The notes: generated from the letters alone by a model not told the origin. Shown: positions 49,546-59,793, counted from the stretch's first letter. The stretch: 64,000 nucleotides of DNA from Fumia sp045121595 (GCA_045121595.1 JBGVGI010000054.1:62001-126000); one strand, 5' to 3'. Program-made: numbers and translations.

Positions 49546-50058
49546 TTGCAGACAGGTGAAGTTTTTGCAATTGATTTGTGGAAAATCCTGTTTATGCTGA
49601 TAAACCTTTTACTCATATATCTCACTTTTAAAAAGTTCCTTTACGGACCCGTTAAAAAGATTTTTGAGATGAGGGAAAAGGAAGTCACTGAAACTTATGA
49701 TAAAGCTGCCGCTGCTGAGAGAGAGGCAGAAGAACTTAAGGACAAGTACGAAAAGAAGCTTTCAAGCGCAAAGGAAGAAGCTCAGGAAATCGTAGCTTCT
49801 GCCACTAAACGTGCACAGCTTCGCTCCGAGTCTATTGTTAACGACGCTAAAGAAACAGTTTCCAATATGATGGCAAGAGCACAGGAACAGATTGAGTCCG
49901 AAAAGAAAAAAGCTGTCAACGAAATTAAAGACGGTATCACTGATATCGCTTTGATGGCGGCTTCTGCAGTCCTTGAGAAGGATATGAATACGGCTGACCA
50001 TAATAAGCTTATTGACGAGTTTATTGATAAGGTGGGAGACGAGCCATGGCAGAATTAG
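49546..50058 (+). CDS. atpF: F-type ATPase subunit b
   Basis: 170 residues from the TTG at 49546, which has GGAAGGTG at 6 nt; a GTG at 49537 is too close to the preceding stop codon to use a site well, though it cannot be excluded. One N-terminal membrane helix (LWKILFMLINLLLIYLTF) and a long charged coiled coil form the peripheral stalk. Overlaps atpH by 13 nt. Confidence 0.92.
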   Translation: MQTGEVFAIDLWKILFMLINLLLIYLTFKKFLYGPVKKIFEMREKEVTETYDKAAAAEREAEELKDKYEKKLSSAKEEAQEIVASATKRAQLRSESIVNDAKETVSNMMARAQEQIESEKKKAVNEIKDGITDIALMAASAVLEKDMNTADHNKLIDEFIDKVGDEPWQN

Positions 50059-50588
50059 CAGAAAAAATTTATGCTGACGCTTTATTTTCTTCTGCGGTTG
50101 AAGAAAACTGTCTTGAAGAAGTAAAAGCTTCGCTTGAAGGTCTTTATGAGGCTTTTAAGGAAAATACTGAGTTCTTCGGAATGATGGATTCCCCCACTTT
50201 TGAAAAAGAAGAGAAAGCAAAAATTTTAAAGGAAACTTTTGAGGGCAAAATCGAAAAACTTCTTTATAATTTTATCTGTCTTCTTTGTGACAAAAAAAGA
50301 ACGTCACTCTTTTTGAAAATTTCAGAAAGCTTTTTCGAATCTTATCGTGACTATCACGGCTTTTTGGAAGTCAACGCCGTTTCTGCCGTAGCTTTAAGTG
50401 AAGAGCAGAAGGAAAAGTTAAGTGAAAAATTATCAGCACTTACAGGCAAAAATATTTTGCTTAAAACACAAGTAGAGCCGTCTGTTATCGGCGGAATTAT
50501 TCTGAGATACGATAACAAGGAAATTGACGGTTCGGTACAAAAGAAACTTGATTCACTGCGTAATAACATCCGCGGTGTAATTGCATAG
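50046..50588 (+). CDS. atpH: F-type ATPase subunit delta
   Basis: 180 residues, typical length. N-terminal helical bundle (AEKIYADALFSSAVEENCLEE cut short here as AEKIYADALF) and C-terminal segment ending SVIGGIILRYDNKEIDGSV, which is characteristic. It links the b stalk to the top of F1. Overlaps atpF. Confidence 0.93.
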   Translation: MAELAEKIYADALFSSAVEENCLEEVKASLEGLYEAFKENTEFFGMMDSPTFEKEEKAKILKETFEGKIEKLLYNFICLLCDKKRTSLFLKISESFFESYRDYHGFLEVNAVSAVALSEEQKEKLSEKLSALTGKNILLKTQVEPSVIGGIILRYDNKEIDGSVQKKLDSLRNNIRGVIA

Positions 50589-50604
50589 GGAAAGGAAGGT
50601 CCAA

Positions 50605-52119
50605 ATGGCTTTACGCCCTGAAGAAATTACTAATCTTATTAAAGTCCAGATTAAAAATTATCAGGATAAAATCGAGCAGAAGGACGTCGGCAAGGTTGTT
50701 ACAGTCGGCGACGGTATCGCACGTGTATACGGACTTGAAAGCTGTATGTCGGGCGAACTTCTGCAGTTTGAAAATGGCACTTACGGAATGGCTCTTAACT
50801 TAGAGCAAGATTTTGTAGGTGCGGTTTTGCTCGGCTCTGACGAGGAAATCAAGGAAGGCGACACAGTACGCCGTACCGAAAATATCGTTTCGGTACCCGT
50901 AGGTGAAGCTTTGCTCGGAAGAGTTGTAAATCCTCTCGGTGAGCCTATCGACGGCAAGGGTGCGGTTTTAACCGAAGAAAGACGTCCTATTGAAACTGCT
51001 GCTCCCGGAATTATCGAAAGAAAGAGCGTTAACCGTCCGTTGCAGACGGGTATTAAAGCTATCGACTCAATGATTCCGATAGGCAGAGGTCAGCGTGAGC
51101 TTATCATCGGTGACCGTCAGACGGGTAAAACGTCTATTGCTATTGATACAATTATCAACCAGAAGGATAAAAACGTTATCTGTATCTACGTTGCTATCGG
51201 ACAGAAACGTTCTACCGTTGCAAACGTAGTTGATACACTTGCAAAAGCGGGAGCACTTGACTACACTATCGTGGTTTCTGCTACTGCTTCCGAACTTGCG
51301 CCTATTCAGTATATTGCGCCTTATGCCGGTTGTGCGATGGGTGAATACTTTATGAATAAAGGCAAAGACGTGCTTTGTGTTTACGACGATTTGTCCAAAC
51401 ATGCGGTAGCTTACCGTGCACTTTCGTTGCTTTTAAAACGTCCTCCCGGACGTGAAGCGTACCCCGGTGACGTTTTCTATCTCCATTCAAGACTTTTGGA
51501 ACGTGCCGCAAACCTTTCCCCCGAACTCGGAGGAGGCTCACTTACGGCATTGCCTATTATCGAAACTCAGGCGGGTGACGTATCTGCATATATCCCCACC
51601 AACGTTATTTCCATCACAGACGGACAGATTTTCCTTGAAACCGAGCTTTTCAATGCGGGTGTAAGACCTGCCGTTAACCCTGGTATCTCGGTGTCCCGTG
51701 TTGGCGGTAATGCGCAGATCAAGGCGATGAAAAAGGTTTCGGGACAGCTTAAACTTGCTTACTCCCAGTACAGAGAGCTTCAGGCGTTCGCACAGTTCGG
51801 TTCCGACCTTGATAAGGATACGAAAGACCGTCTTGAACAAGGTGCGAGAATTGTTGAAGTATTAAAACAGAATAAGAATTCACCCGTTTCGGTTGAAAAT
51901 CAGGTTATCATTATCTATGCGGTTATCAACAACTTCCTGCAGAAAATTCCTGCCAACCGCATTTCTGAATTCGAAGCAGAGCTTTATGAATTTATAAACG
52001 ATGCTTATCCTGAAATCACAGACAGCATCAAACAGTCGGGTGACCTTACAAAGGAAAATACCGAAAGATTAAACGAAATTCTTAAAACTTTCGTGGATAA
52101 ATTTTTAAACCGTCAGTAA
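50605..52119 (+). CDS. atpA: F-type ATPase subunit alpha
   Basis: 504 residues from the ATG at 50605 (AAAGGAAGG upstream). P-loop GDRQTGKTS, VGRVVNPLGEPIDGKG-like region (GRVVNPLGEPIDGKG), and PGISVSRVGGNAQ are present. Alpha carries the non-catalytic nucleotide sites of F1. Confidence 0.97.
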   Translation: MALRPEEITNLIKVQIKNYQDKIEQKDVGKVVTVGDGIARVYGLESCMSGELLQFENGTYGMALNLEQDFVGAVLLGSDEEIKEGDTVRRTENIVSVPVGEALLGRVVNPLGEPIDGKGAVLTEERRPIETAAPGIIERKSVNRPLQTGIKAIDSMIPIGRGQRELIIGDRQTGKTSIAIDTIINQKDKNVICIYVAIGQKRSTVANVVDTLAKAGALDYTIVVSATASELAPIQYIAPYAGCAMGEYFMNKGKDVLCVYDDLSKHAVAYRALSLLLKRPPGREAYPGDVFYLHSRLLERAANLSPELGGGSLTALPIIETQAGDVSAYIPTNVISITDGQIFLETELFNAGVRPAVNPGISVSRVGGNAQIKAMKKVSGQLKLAYSQYRELQAFAQFGSDLDKDTKDRLEQGARIVEVLKQNKNSPVSVENQVIIIYAVINNFLQKIPANRISEFEAELYEFINDAYPEITDSIKQSGDLTKENTERLNEILKTFVDKFLNRQ

Positions 52120-52131
52120 AGGAGGGGTTTT

Positions 52132-52989
52132 GTGGGTGCTTCAATGAAAGACATCAAGGATCGTATAAAATCGGTTGAAGGCACTATGCAGATAACAAAA
52201 GCTATGGAACTTGTATCTTCCTCCAAGCTCCGCAAAGCTAAAGAACGTGCAGAAAATGCCCGTCCCTTTTTCAATGTTCTTTATGAGACCATCTCTGAAC
52301 TTGCTTCCGAGATGAACGAAGGAGACAGCATTTATACAGTCCACGATGCTTCCCGAAAGCCTTTATACGTCGTAATCGCAGGTGACAGAGGCCTGGCAGG
52401 CGGTTATAACTCAAACATCTTCAAGCTTGTTGATAAAAAGATAAAAAATGACAATGCTTTTGTAATTTCTATCGGTAAAAAAAGCGTTGAACATTATGAG
52501 AAATTAAATTGCAATGTTTTGGGTAAGTATCCTGATATTGCAGAAGGTCCCGATGAAAGCGCGGTTTTTGAAATCAGTGAAACGATAAACTCCTTTTTCA
52601 AAGAAGGAAAAGTCGGAAGCGTTTATCTTGTTTTTACACAGTTTGTTACGGCGTTGAGCCAGACAGCAAGTGAACTTCAAATTCTGCCACTTGATTTACA
52701 AAAGCAAGAAAGGGATCCTAAAAAATTAAGAGAAGAGGTTCTTTATGAACCTTCTGCAAAAGCAGTATTTGACAGTATCATACCTCAGTATATTGCGGGT
52801 ATGGTTTACGGCGGTGTCGTTGAATCCTACGCATCCGAGCAGGGCGCAAGAAGAACCGCTATGGAATCTGCAAGTAAAAATGCAAAAGAGATGATTGACA
52901 CATTGTCTTTGTCTTACAACAGAGCAAGACAGTCTGCAATTACTCAGGAACTTACTGAAATAGTAGCAGGAGCTAATGCTACTGTATAG
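52132..52989 (+). CDS. atpG: F-type ATPase subunit gamma
   Basis: 285 residues, GTG start with GGAGGGG upstream. Begins MGASMKDIKDRIKSVEGTMQ (conserved N-terminal helix) and ends with YNRARQSAITQELTEIVAGA (conserved C-terminal helix). It is the central rotating shaft. Confidence 0.96.
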   Translation: MGASMKDIKDRIKSVEGTMQITKAMELVSSSKLRKAKERAENARPFFNVLYETISELASEMNEGDSIYTVHDASRKPLYVVIAGDRGLAGGYNSNIFKLVDKKIKNDNAFVISIGKKSVEHYEKLNCNVLGKYPDIAEGPDESAVFEISETINSFFKEGKVGSVYLVFTQFVTALSQTASELQILPLDLQKQERDPKKLREEVLYEPSAKAVFDSIIPQYIAGMVYGGVVESYASEQGARRTAMESASKNAKEMIDTLSLSYNRARQSAITQELTEIVAGANATV

Positions 52990-53000
52990 GAGGGAAGCAA

Positions 53001-54401
53001 ATGGCTGAAAATATGGGTAAGGTTATACAGATTATCGGACCTGTACTCGATATCAGGTTTGATGAAAAAAATCTACCTAATCTGCTTAATGCTATACACA
53101 TCGAAAAAGACGGGAAAACTATAGTTGCCGAGGTTGCACAGCATATCGGTGACGATACGGTGCGTTGTATCGCGATGAGCTCCACCGACGGACTTACACG
53201 TGGTATGGACGCAAAAGATACAGGCTCACCCATTACTGTTCCCGTTGGTAAGGAAACTTTGGGAAGAATTTTCAACCTTTTAGGTGAACCCGTTGACAAT
53301 AAACCGTCACCCAAAACCGAGAAAAGACTTTCTATTCACCGCCCTGCACCGAGTTTTGAAGAACAACGTGCATCGAGCGAAATCTTAGAGACGGGTATCA
53401 AGGTAGTTGACCTTATTGCACCATACTTAAAAGGTGGTAAAATCGGTCTTTTCGGTGGTGCAGGTGTTGGTAAAACAGTTCTTATTATGGAGCTTATCAA
53501 CAACGTTGCAAAACAGCACGGTGGTATTTCGGTATTCACCGGTGTAGGTGAACGTACCCGTGAAGGTAACGACCTTTACAACGAAATGATTGAATCAGGC
53601 GTTATCAATAAAACTGCACTTGTTTACGGACAGATGAACGAGCCACCCGGAGCAAGAATGAGGGTTGGTCTTTCAGGCCTTACAATGGCTGAATATTTCA
53701 GAGATGAGGAGCATCAGGACGTTTTGCTCTTTATCGACAACATTTATCGTTTCACTCAGGCAGGTTCTGAGGTTTCGGCTTTGCTTGGCCGTATGCCTTC
53801 TGCCGTTGGTTATCAGCCTACCCTTGCTACTGAAATGGGTGCTTTGCAGGAAAGAATTACTTCGACTAAAAACGGGTCTATTACTTCGGTTCAGGCGGTT
53901 TACGTTCCTGCCGATGACCTTACTGACCCCGCTCCTGCAACTACCTTTGCGCATCTTGATGCGACTACCGTTTTGTCAAGAGCGATTGCTTCTCAGGGTA
54001 TTTATCCTGCGGTTGACCCGCTTGATTCCAACTCAAGAATTCTTACTCCCGAAGTCGTTGGCATTGAACATTACGAGGTTGCAAGAAAGGTTCAGTCCAT
54101 TTTGCAACGTTATAAAGAGCTTCAGGATATTATTGCAATCTTAGGTATGGACGAGCTTTCCGACGAAGACAGACTCACTGTTTCCCGTGCGAGAAAAATT
54201 CAGCGTTTCCTCTCTCAGCCTTTCTCTGTTGCAGAACAGTTTACAGGTATGGAAGGAAAATACGTACCCGTATCCGAGACTATCAGAGGATTTAAAGAAA
54301 TTATCGAAGGAAAACACGATAATCTTCCTGAATCTGCATTCTTGTTTGTCGGCACTATCGACGAAGCCGTTGCAAAGGCAAAAGCATTAGCTGAAAACTA
54401 A
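53001..54401 (+). CDS. atpD: F-type ATPase subunit beta (catalytic)
   Basis: 466 residues. P-loop GGAGVGKTV, catalytic Glu in GVGERTREGNDL, DELSEED-like DELSDEDRLTV motif near 390, and ALLGRMPSAVGYQPTLA. It hydrolyses or makes ATP. Preceded by GGAGGGAAG. Confidence 0.98.
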   Translation: MAENMGKVIQIIGPVLDIRFDEKNLPNLLNAIHIEKDGKTIVAEVAQHIGDDTVRCIAMSSTDGLTRGMDAKDTGSPITVPVGKETLGRIFNLLGEPVDNKPSPKTEKRLSIHRPAPSFEEQRASSEILETGIKVVDLIAPYLKGGKIGLFGGAGVGKTVLIMELINNVAKQHGGISVFTGVGERTREGNDLYNEMIESGVINKTALVYGQMNEPPGARMRVGLSGLTMAEYFRDEEHQDVLLFIDNIYRFTQAGSEVSALLGRMPSAVGYQPTLATEMGALQERITSTKNGSITSVQAVYVPADDLTDPAPATTFAHLDATTVLSRAIASQGIYPAVDPLDSNSRILTPEVVGIEHYEVARKVQSILQRYKELQDIIAILGMDELSDEDRLTVSRARKIQRFLSQPFSVAEQFTGMEGKYVPVSETIRGFKEIIEGKHDNLPESAFLFVGTIDEAVAKAKALAEN

Positions 54402-54421
54402 AAAAGAAAGGAGTTTTTGAA

Positions 54422-54823
54422 ATGGCAAATTTCAAATTGCGTGTTGTGACACCTGATAAAGTGTTTTTTGATGGTGAAGCAAGTTTTATTACCGTCAGAA
54501 GCACCAACGGTGACATAGGAATTATGGCAAATCACGCAAGATACGTAACTCCTCTTACGATAGGGTCTTTGAAGATAAAAACCGAAAACGGTGAGCGCTT
54601 TGCGGCGGTTGCCGGCGGATTTCTGAAAACAGGAAATAACGTGGTGACTATTGTGACACCCGCTTGTGAATGGGCAGACGAAATTGACGTTCAGCGAGCA
54701 GAACTTGCGGCAGAAAAAGCAAAAGAGTTGCTCAGACAAAAAGCTTCCAGAAAAGAACAGGTTTTAGAAGAAGCAAAGCTAAGCCGTGCGTTAAACCGAA
54801 TAAGTATCGCAGGAAAGAAATAA
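54422..54823 (+). CDS. atpC: F-type ATPase subunit epsilon
   Basis: 133 residues. N-terminal beta sandwich (RVVTPDKVFFDGEASFITV, NGDIGIMANHARYVTPLTIG) and a C-terminal two-helix part (AELAAEKAKELLRQK). It is the regulatory foot subunit of F1 and the last gene of the operon before a strong terminator. Confidence 0.94.
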   Translation: MANFKLRVVTPDKVFFDGEASFITVRSTNGDIGIMANHARYVTPLTIGSLKIKTENGERFAAVAGGFLKTGNNVVTIVTPACEWADEIDVQRAELAAEKAKELLRQKASRKEQVLEEAKLSRALNRISIAGKK

Positions 54824-54827
54824 AATT

Positions 54828-54857
54828 ATCTCCCGTGGAAGCCACGGGAGATTTTTT
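54828..54857 (+). terminator. Terminator of the atp operon
   Basis: Stem ATCTCCCGTGG / CCACGGGAGAT with a 3-nt loop, followed by TTTTT. Confidence 0.92.
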
Positions 54858-54890
54858 GACATTTTATCACATTAAATTGTTGAAAAACTC

Positions 54891-54919
54891 TTGACAAATA
54901 TAAAAAAAGGTCGTATACT
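54891..54919 (+). promoter_or_regulatory. Promoter of the leu operon
   Basis: TTGACA, 17-nt spacer, TATACT, about 20 nt before the T-box stem I. Confidence 0.82.
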
Positions 54920-54924
54920 TTATT

Positions 54925-55205
54925 TAATAATAAATGCGTTGACAGGGAAAAAGTATTTTCTTTGGGGTTTCAGAGAGCTGTCGGTTGGTGTAAGACAGTA
55001 CACGGGGAAATATAAACTCGCCCTTGAGCAGTCGCCTGAACACCGAAAGGTAAGTAGGAACGAACGGGGTCTCCGCCGTTATCAGAGGAGCAGTATTCGC
55101 CAAATGGCTGATACGATAGAGTGGGTGTTAATCACCAATGAGAATGGTACCGCGGAAGTGTCGCTTTCGTTTCTTGATAATAGGAAACGAAGGCGTTTTT
55201 TATTA
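54925..55205 (+). promoter_or_regulatory. Leucine T-box riboswitch with terminator
   Basis: Stem I has the GA/AG motif GGGAAAAAGTA, the AGAGAG bulge and distal loop GGTTGGTG (54971-54991), and the conserved CTTGAGC on the return strand. The specifier lies just before it: AAA-CTC-G-CCCTTGAGC, i.e. CTC (Leu) at 55017-55019. AAGTAGG and the CGG/CCGTTA part follow. The T-box core AATGGTACCGCGG (55143-55155) binds the tRNA acceptor end. The terminator is CGCTTTCGTTTC / GAAACGAAGGCG (55162-55195), then a run of T. Uncharged tRNA-Leu turns the operon on. Confidence 0.92.
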
Positions 55206-55269
55206 GAAGAAAACCGTTCCAATCGTATCATGTCGGATTTTTCCGACACAACAGAAAGGAAGGCTTAAT

Positions 55270-56925
55270 ATGAAAAATGTAAACAAGTATGCAAAAGGGT
55301 ATTTTCTCCCCCCTTCTTGCGAAATGAAATGGACAAAAAAAGATTATATTGACAAAGCACCTATCTGGTGTAGCGTTGACTTAAGAGACGGTAATCAGTC
55401 TTTGATTATCCCGATGAGCTTAGAAGAAAAAATCGAATTCTTTAAACTCCTCGTTAAGGTAGGTTTTAAGGAAATCGAAGTAGGTTTCCCTGCGGCTTCT
55501 GAGACAGAGTATACTTTTTTGAGAACTCTTATTGAAGAAAATCTTATCCCTGATGACGTTACAATTCAGGTTCTTACCCAGTCAAGAGAACACATCATCA
55601 AAAAGACTTTTGAAGCATTAAAGGGTGCTAAGAGTGCGGTTGTTCACCTTTACAACTCCACTTCCGTGGCACAGCGTGAACAGGTTTTCAAAAAATCCAA
55701 AGAAGAAATTATTGATATTGCAGTAATGGGTGCTGAGCTTCTCAACAAGTATGCCGCTGAAACAGAAGGCAACTTCAAATTTGAATATTCCCCCGAAAGC
55801 TTTACCGGTACCGAGATGGAATTTGCACTTGAAATCTGTAACAAGGTGCTTGATATCTGGAAACCTACTCCCGACAGAAAGGTTATCATCAACCTTCCCG
55901 TAACCGTTTCGATGTCAATGCCTCACGTTTACGCAAATCAGGTTGAATTTATGTCAGAAAACTTAAAATACCGCGAAAACGTACTCGTTTCACTCCATCC
56001 GCATAACGATCGCGGTTGTGCAGTTGCTGACTCCGAATTAGGACTTCTGGCAGGTGCCGACAGAATTGAAGGTACGCTTTTTGGTAACGGCGAAAGAACG
56101 GGTAACGTAGACGTTATTACTTTGGCACTTAATATGTTTACTCACGGTGTTGACCCTGAACTTGATTTTACAAATCTCCCTGCTATTACAGAGCTTTATG
56201 AAAGAGTAACCCGTATGCACGTTTACGAACGTCAGCCTTACAGTGGTCAGCTTGTGTTTGCTGCTTTCTCAGGCTCTCATCAGGATGCTATCGCAAAAGG
56301 TATGAAATGGCGTGAGGAAAAAGACTGCGACAAGTGGACAGTGCCTTACTTGCCTATCGACCCCAAAGACGTTGGCAGAGTTTACGAAAGTGACGTTATC
56401 CGTATCAACAGCCAGTCGGGTAAAGGCGGTATCGGTTATCTTATGGAGCAGAATTACGGTTACGACCTGCCTCCTAAGATGCGTGAAGACTTCGGTTATA
56501 TCGTTAAAAGTGTTTCCGACCATTTGCATAAAGAACTTATGCCTGATGAAGTTTATAATATTTTCCATGATGAATACGTTAACATCAACGCTCCCATTGA
56601 ACTTATAGACTGTCACTTTACAAAGAGTGATGAGGTAACAGTATTCCTCACCATCAATATTGACGGCGTTGAAAAAGCTATTCACGGTAAAGGTAACGGA
56701 CATCTTAACGCTGTTAACAATGCTATCAAGAAAAATCTTAATATTAACTTTGAAAACCTTACTTATAAAGAACACGCACTTGAAATCGGCTCACACTCTC
56801 AGGCTCTTGCCTACGTTGGTGTTGACGTTGAAGGAAAGACTGTATGGGGTGCAGGTATTCACGACGATATCATTACTGCTTCCGTTCAGGCTTTGTTCAG
56901 TGCAGTTAACCGCATCAAAAAGTAA
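55270..56925 (+). CDS. leuA: 2-isopropylmalate synthase (long LeuA type)
   Basis: 551 residues. HMGL-like TIM barrel with CSVDLRDGNQSL (metal and catalytic residues), HPHNDRGCAV and GNGERTGNVD, then a C-terminal LeuA dimer/regulatory domain (about 425-551) that binds leucine in the family. It condenses 2-ketoisovalerate with acetyl-CoA. Length and N-terminal extension (PSCEMKWTKKDYIDKAPIW) fit the yeast-like LeuA form also found in some Clostridia. AGGAAGG lies before the ATG. Confidence 0.95.
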   Translation: MKNVNKYAKGYFLPPSCEMKWTKKDYIDKAPIWCSVDLRDGNQSLIIPMSLEEKIEFFKLLVKVGFKEIEVGFPAASETEYTFLRTLIEENLIPDDVTIQVLTQSREHIIKKTFEALKGAKSAVVHLYNSTSVAQREQVFKKSKEEIIDIAVMGAELLNKYAAETEGNFKFEYSPESFTGTEMEFALEICNKVLDIWKPTPDRKVIINLPVTVSMSMPHVYANQVEFMSENLKYRENVLVSLHPHNDRGCAVADSELGLLAGADRIEGTLFGNGERTGNVDVITLALNMFTHGVDPELDFTNLPAITELYERVTRMHVYERQPYSGQLVFAAFSGSHQDAIAKGMKWREEKDCDKWTVPYLPIDPKDVGRVYESDVIRINSQSGKGGIGYLMEQNYGYDLPPKMREDFGYIVKSVSDHLHKELMPDEVYNIFHDEYVNINAPIELIDCHFTKSDEVTVFLTINIDGVEKAIHGKGNGHLNAVNNAIKKNLNINFENLTYKEHALEIGSHSQALAYVGVDVEGKTVWGAGIHDDIITASVQALFSAVNRIKK

Positions 56926-56943
56926 ATTTGGAGGAATAGATTT

Positions 56944-58197
56944 ATGGCAATGACAATGACACAGAAAATCCTTGCCGCACACGCAGGACTTTCTGAAGTA
57001 AAGGCAGGTCAGCTCATTAAAGCAAAACTTGATATGGTGCTTGGTAATGATATTACCTCTCCCGTTGCTATCAATGAGTTTAACAAAGCAGGATTTGACG
57101 GAATTTTTCATACTGACAAAATTTCACTTGTAATGGACCATTTTGCTCCGAACAAGGATATCAAAGCGGCAGAACAATGTAAACAGTGCCGTACTTTTGC
57201 AAAAAACTTCAACATTAAAAACTACTACGACGTAGGTGAAATGGGTATTGAACATGCACTTTTGCCTGAAAAAGGTTTGGTAGGTCCTGGTGAACTTATT
57301 ATCGGTGCGGACTCTCATACTTGCACATACGGTGCTTTGGGTGCTTTCTCTACCGGTGTTGGTTCTACCGATATGGCGGCAGGTATGGCAACAGGTGAAG
57401 GTTGGTTTAAGGTTCCTTCTGCTATCAAATTCAACCTTACAGGCAAACTTTCCAAATGGGTAAGTGGTAAAGACGTAATTTTGCATATTATCGGTATGAT
57501 AGGCGTTGACGGTGCACTCTATAAATCTATGGAGTTTACGGGTGACGGACTCAAAAACCTTTCGATGGACGATCGTCTTTGTATGGCAAATATGGCTATT
57601 GAAGCAGGTGCAAAGAATGGTATCTTTGAAGTTGACTCAGTTACTTTGAAATACGTTAAAGGCAGAGTAAACCGTCCCTTCAACACGTACAAAGCTGACC
57701 CTGATGCCGAGTATGACGAGGTTTACGATATTGACCTTTCAAAGATTACTCCCACAGTTTCCTTCCCTCACTTGCCTGAAAACACAAAAACTTTTGATGA
57801 AATCGGTGACGTGGTAATTGATCAGGTTGTAATCGGTTCTTGTACAAACGGACGTCTTTCCGATATGGCAACTGCGGCTAAAATCTTAAAAGGCAAAAAA
57901 ATTGCTAAAAACGTACGTTGTATCGTAATTCCTGCTACTCAGCAGATTTATATGGAGTCAATGAAGCTTGGCTACTTAAAGACTTTCATTGAAGCAGGTT
58001 GTGTGGTTTCTACACCTACTTGCGGACCTTGTCTTGGCGGTTATATGGGTATTCTTGCCGCAGGTGAACGCGCTGTTGCTACAACAAACCGTAACTTTGT
58101 AGGAAGAATGGGCCACGTTGATTCTGAAGTATATCTTGCAAGTCCCGCGGTTGCAGCAGCTTCTGCTATCGCAGGTAAAATTGCAAAACCGGAATAA
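56944..58197 (+). CDS. leuC: 3-isopropylmalate dehydratase, large subunit
   Basis: 417 residues, the shorter LeuC form common in Clostridia and Archaea. 4Fe-4S ligands sit in VIGSCTNGR and TPTCGPCLGG; GADSHTCTYGALGAFSTGVG is the active-site stretch. With LeuD it isomerises 2- to 3-isopropylmalate. Strong GGAGG before the start. Confidence 0.96.
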   Translation: MAMTMTQKILAAHAGLSEVKAGQLIKAKLDMVLGNDITSPVAINEFNKAGFDGIFHTDKISLVMDHFAPNKDIKAAEQCKQCRTFAKNFNIKNYYDVGEMGIEHALLPEKGLVGPGELIIGADSHTCTYGALGAFSTGVGSTDMAAGMATGEGWFKVPSAIKFNLTGKLSKWVSGKDVILHIIGMIGVDGALYKSMEFTGDGLKNLSMDDRLCMANMAIEAGAKNGIFEVDSVTLKYVKGRVNRPFNTYKADPDAEYDEVYDIDLSKITPTVSFPHLPENTKTFDEIGDVVIDQVVIGSCTNGRLSDMATAAKILKGKKIAKNVRCIVIPATQQIYMESMKLGYLKTFIEAGCVVSTPTCGPCLGGYMGILAAGERAVATTNRNFVGRMGHVDSEVYLASPAVAAASAIAGKIAKPE

Positions 58198-58212
58198 TAG
58201 GAGGAAAATTAT

Positions 58213-58695
58213 ATGAATACACAAGGATTTGCTCATAAATTTGCCGATAACGTTGATACCGACGTTATTATTCCGGCTCGTTATCTTAATACTGCAGACC
58301 ATAAAGAACTTGCTTCCCATTGTATGGAAGATATCGATAAGGATTTTGTAAAAAACGTTAAAGAATCCGATATCATCGTTGCAGGTTTGAACTTTGGTTG
58401 CGGTTCATCCCGTGAACACGCGCCGATTGCTATTAAAGCGGCAGGTGTTTCCTGCGTTATTGCAAAAACTTTTGCAAGAATTTTTTACAGAAATGCTATC
58501 AATATCGGTCTTGCAATTTTGGAATGTGATGAAGCAAGTGAAAAAATCGAAGCAGGTGACGAAGTAGCTATCGACTTTGACACAGGTGTTATCACAAACG
58601 TTACTAAAAATGAAGCTTATCAGGCTGAACCCTTCCCTGATTTTATCAAGGATATTATCAACAAGGGCGGTCTTTTGAACTCTATCAAGAAATAG
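58213..58695 (+). CDS. leuD: 3-isopropylmalate dehydratase, small subunit
   Basis: 160 residues, the short form that pairs with the short LeuC. FADNVDTDVIIPARYL and GLNFGCGSSREHAPIAIKAA are typical of the swivelling domain. Preceded by AGGAGG, 15 nt after leuC. Confidence 0.96.
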   Translation: MNTQGFAHKFADNVDTDVIIPARYLNTADHKELASHCMEDIDKDFVKNVKESDIIVAGLNFGCGSSREHAPIAIKAAGVSCVIAKTFARIFYRNAINIGLAILECDEASEKIEAGDEVAIDFDTGVITNVTKNEAYQAEPFPDFIKDIINKGGLLNSIKK

Positions 58696-58710
58696 AAAGG
58701 AAGTCTTTTA

Positions 58711-59781
58711 ATGAATAAGACTATTACCGTTATCAAAGGCGACGGCATCGGTCCCGAAATAGTTACCGAGGCTATGCGTGTCCTTGATAAAATCGCAGAA
58801 AAATACGGTCATAATTTTACTTATCAGGAAATTGATGCAGGTGGATGTGCTATTGATAAATTCGGCACTTCTCTTCCTGAAGAAAGCCTTAAAAAATGTC
58901 TTGACTGTGACAGCGTATTGCTTGGTGCAGTAGGCGGTCCTAAATGGGACGGCGTTGACAAGAGTATCCGCCCTGAAGCGGCTCTTTTGGGAATCCGTTC
59001 CGCTATGGGACTTTATGCAAATTTGCGTCCTGCAAAACTTTTCCCTCAGCTTGCTGACGCTTCTCCCTTAAAACCCGAAATCGTTGAAAAGGGAATAGAC
59101 CTTCTGATGGTTCGTGAACTTATCGGTGGCGCATATTTTGGTGACCATATTACCGAAGAGAAAAACGGTGAGCTTGTTGCAACCGACCTTATGACTTACA
59201 GTGAGCATGAAATCGAAAGAATTGCACATACTGCTTTTATCACTGCAAGAAAAAGAGGAAGCAGAGTAATTTCCGTTGACAAGGCAAACGTTTTAGATTC
59301 TTCAAGACTTTGGAGAAAGGTTGTACATCGTGTTGCTGAGCAGTATCCCGACGTTGAATGTACCGATATGCTCGTTGACAATACTGCAATGCAGCTTGTA
59401 AAAGACCCTTCGCAGTTTGACGTTGTCGTTACAGAAAACCTTTTCGGTGACATTCTTTCCGACGAAGCAAGTATGATCACAGGTTCTATCGGTATGATTC
59501 CTTCTTCAAGTCTTGGCGAAGGAACAAGAGGTATGTACGAGCCTATTCACGGCTCTGCTCCCGATATTGCAGGTAAAAACCTCGCAAACCCGATCGGCAC
59601 GATTTTGTCCGCTGCAATGATGCTTAAATATTCCTTCGATATGGATAAGGAATCCGAAGACATCGAAAATGCAGTAAACAAAGCACTCGATGACGGTTAC
59701 CGTACAGGCGATATTATGAGTGAAGATAAAATCAGAGTTTCTTGCTCAGAAATGGGCGATAAAATTTTAGGAAACATCTAA
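58711..59781 (+). CDS. leuB: 3-isopropylmalate dehydrogenase
   Basis: 356 residues. Starts KTITVIKGDGIGPEIVTEAM; has LLMVRELIGGAYFG, NLFGDILSDEASMI and GSAPDIAGKNLANP. It oxidises and decarboxylates 3-isopropylmalate with NAD+. Fourth gene of leuACDB. Confidence 0.97.
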   Translation: MNKTITVIKGDGIGPEIVTEAMRVLDKIAEKYGHNFTYQEIDAGGCAIDKFGTSLPEESLKKCLDCDSVLLGAVGGPKWDGVDKSIRPEAALLGIRSAMGLYANLRPAKLFPQLADASPLKPEIVEKGIDLLMVRELIGGAYFGDHITEEKNGELVATDLMTYSEHEIERIAHTAFITARKRGSRVISVDKANVLDSSRLWRKVVHRVAEQYPDVECTDMLVDNTAMQLVKDPSQFDVVVTENLFGDILSDEASMITGSIGMIPSSSLGEGTRGMYEPIHGSAPDIAGKNLANPIGTILSAAMMLKYSFDMDKESEDIENAVNKALDDGYRTGDIMSEDKIRVSCSEMGDKILGNI

Positions 59782-59793
59782 GGAGGATAATAT

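Noticed and set aside
54891..55268. Open frame of 125 codons before leuA
   Set aside because: It covers the leu promoter and the T-box structure; its sequence is explained by the RNA elements.
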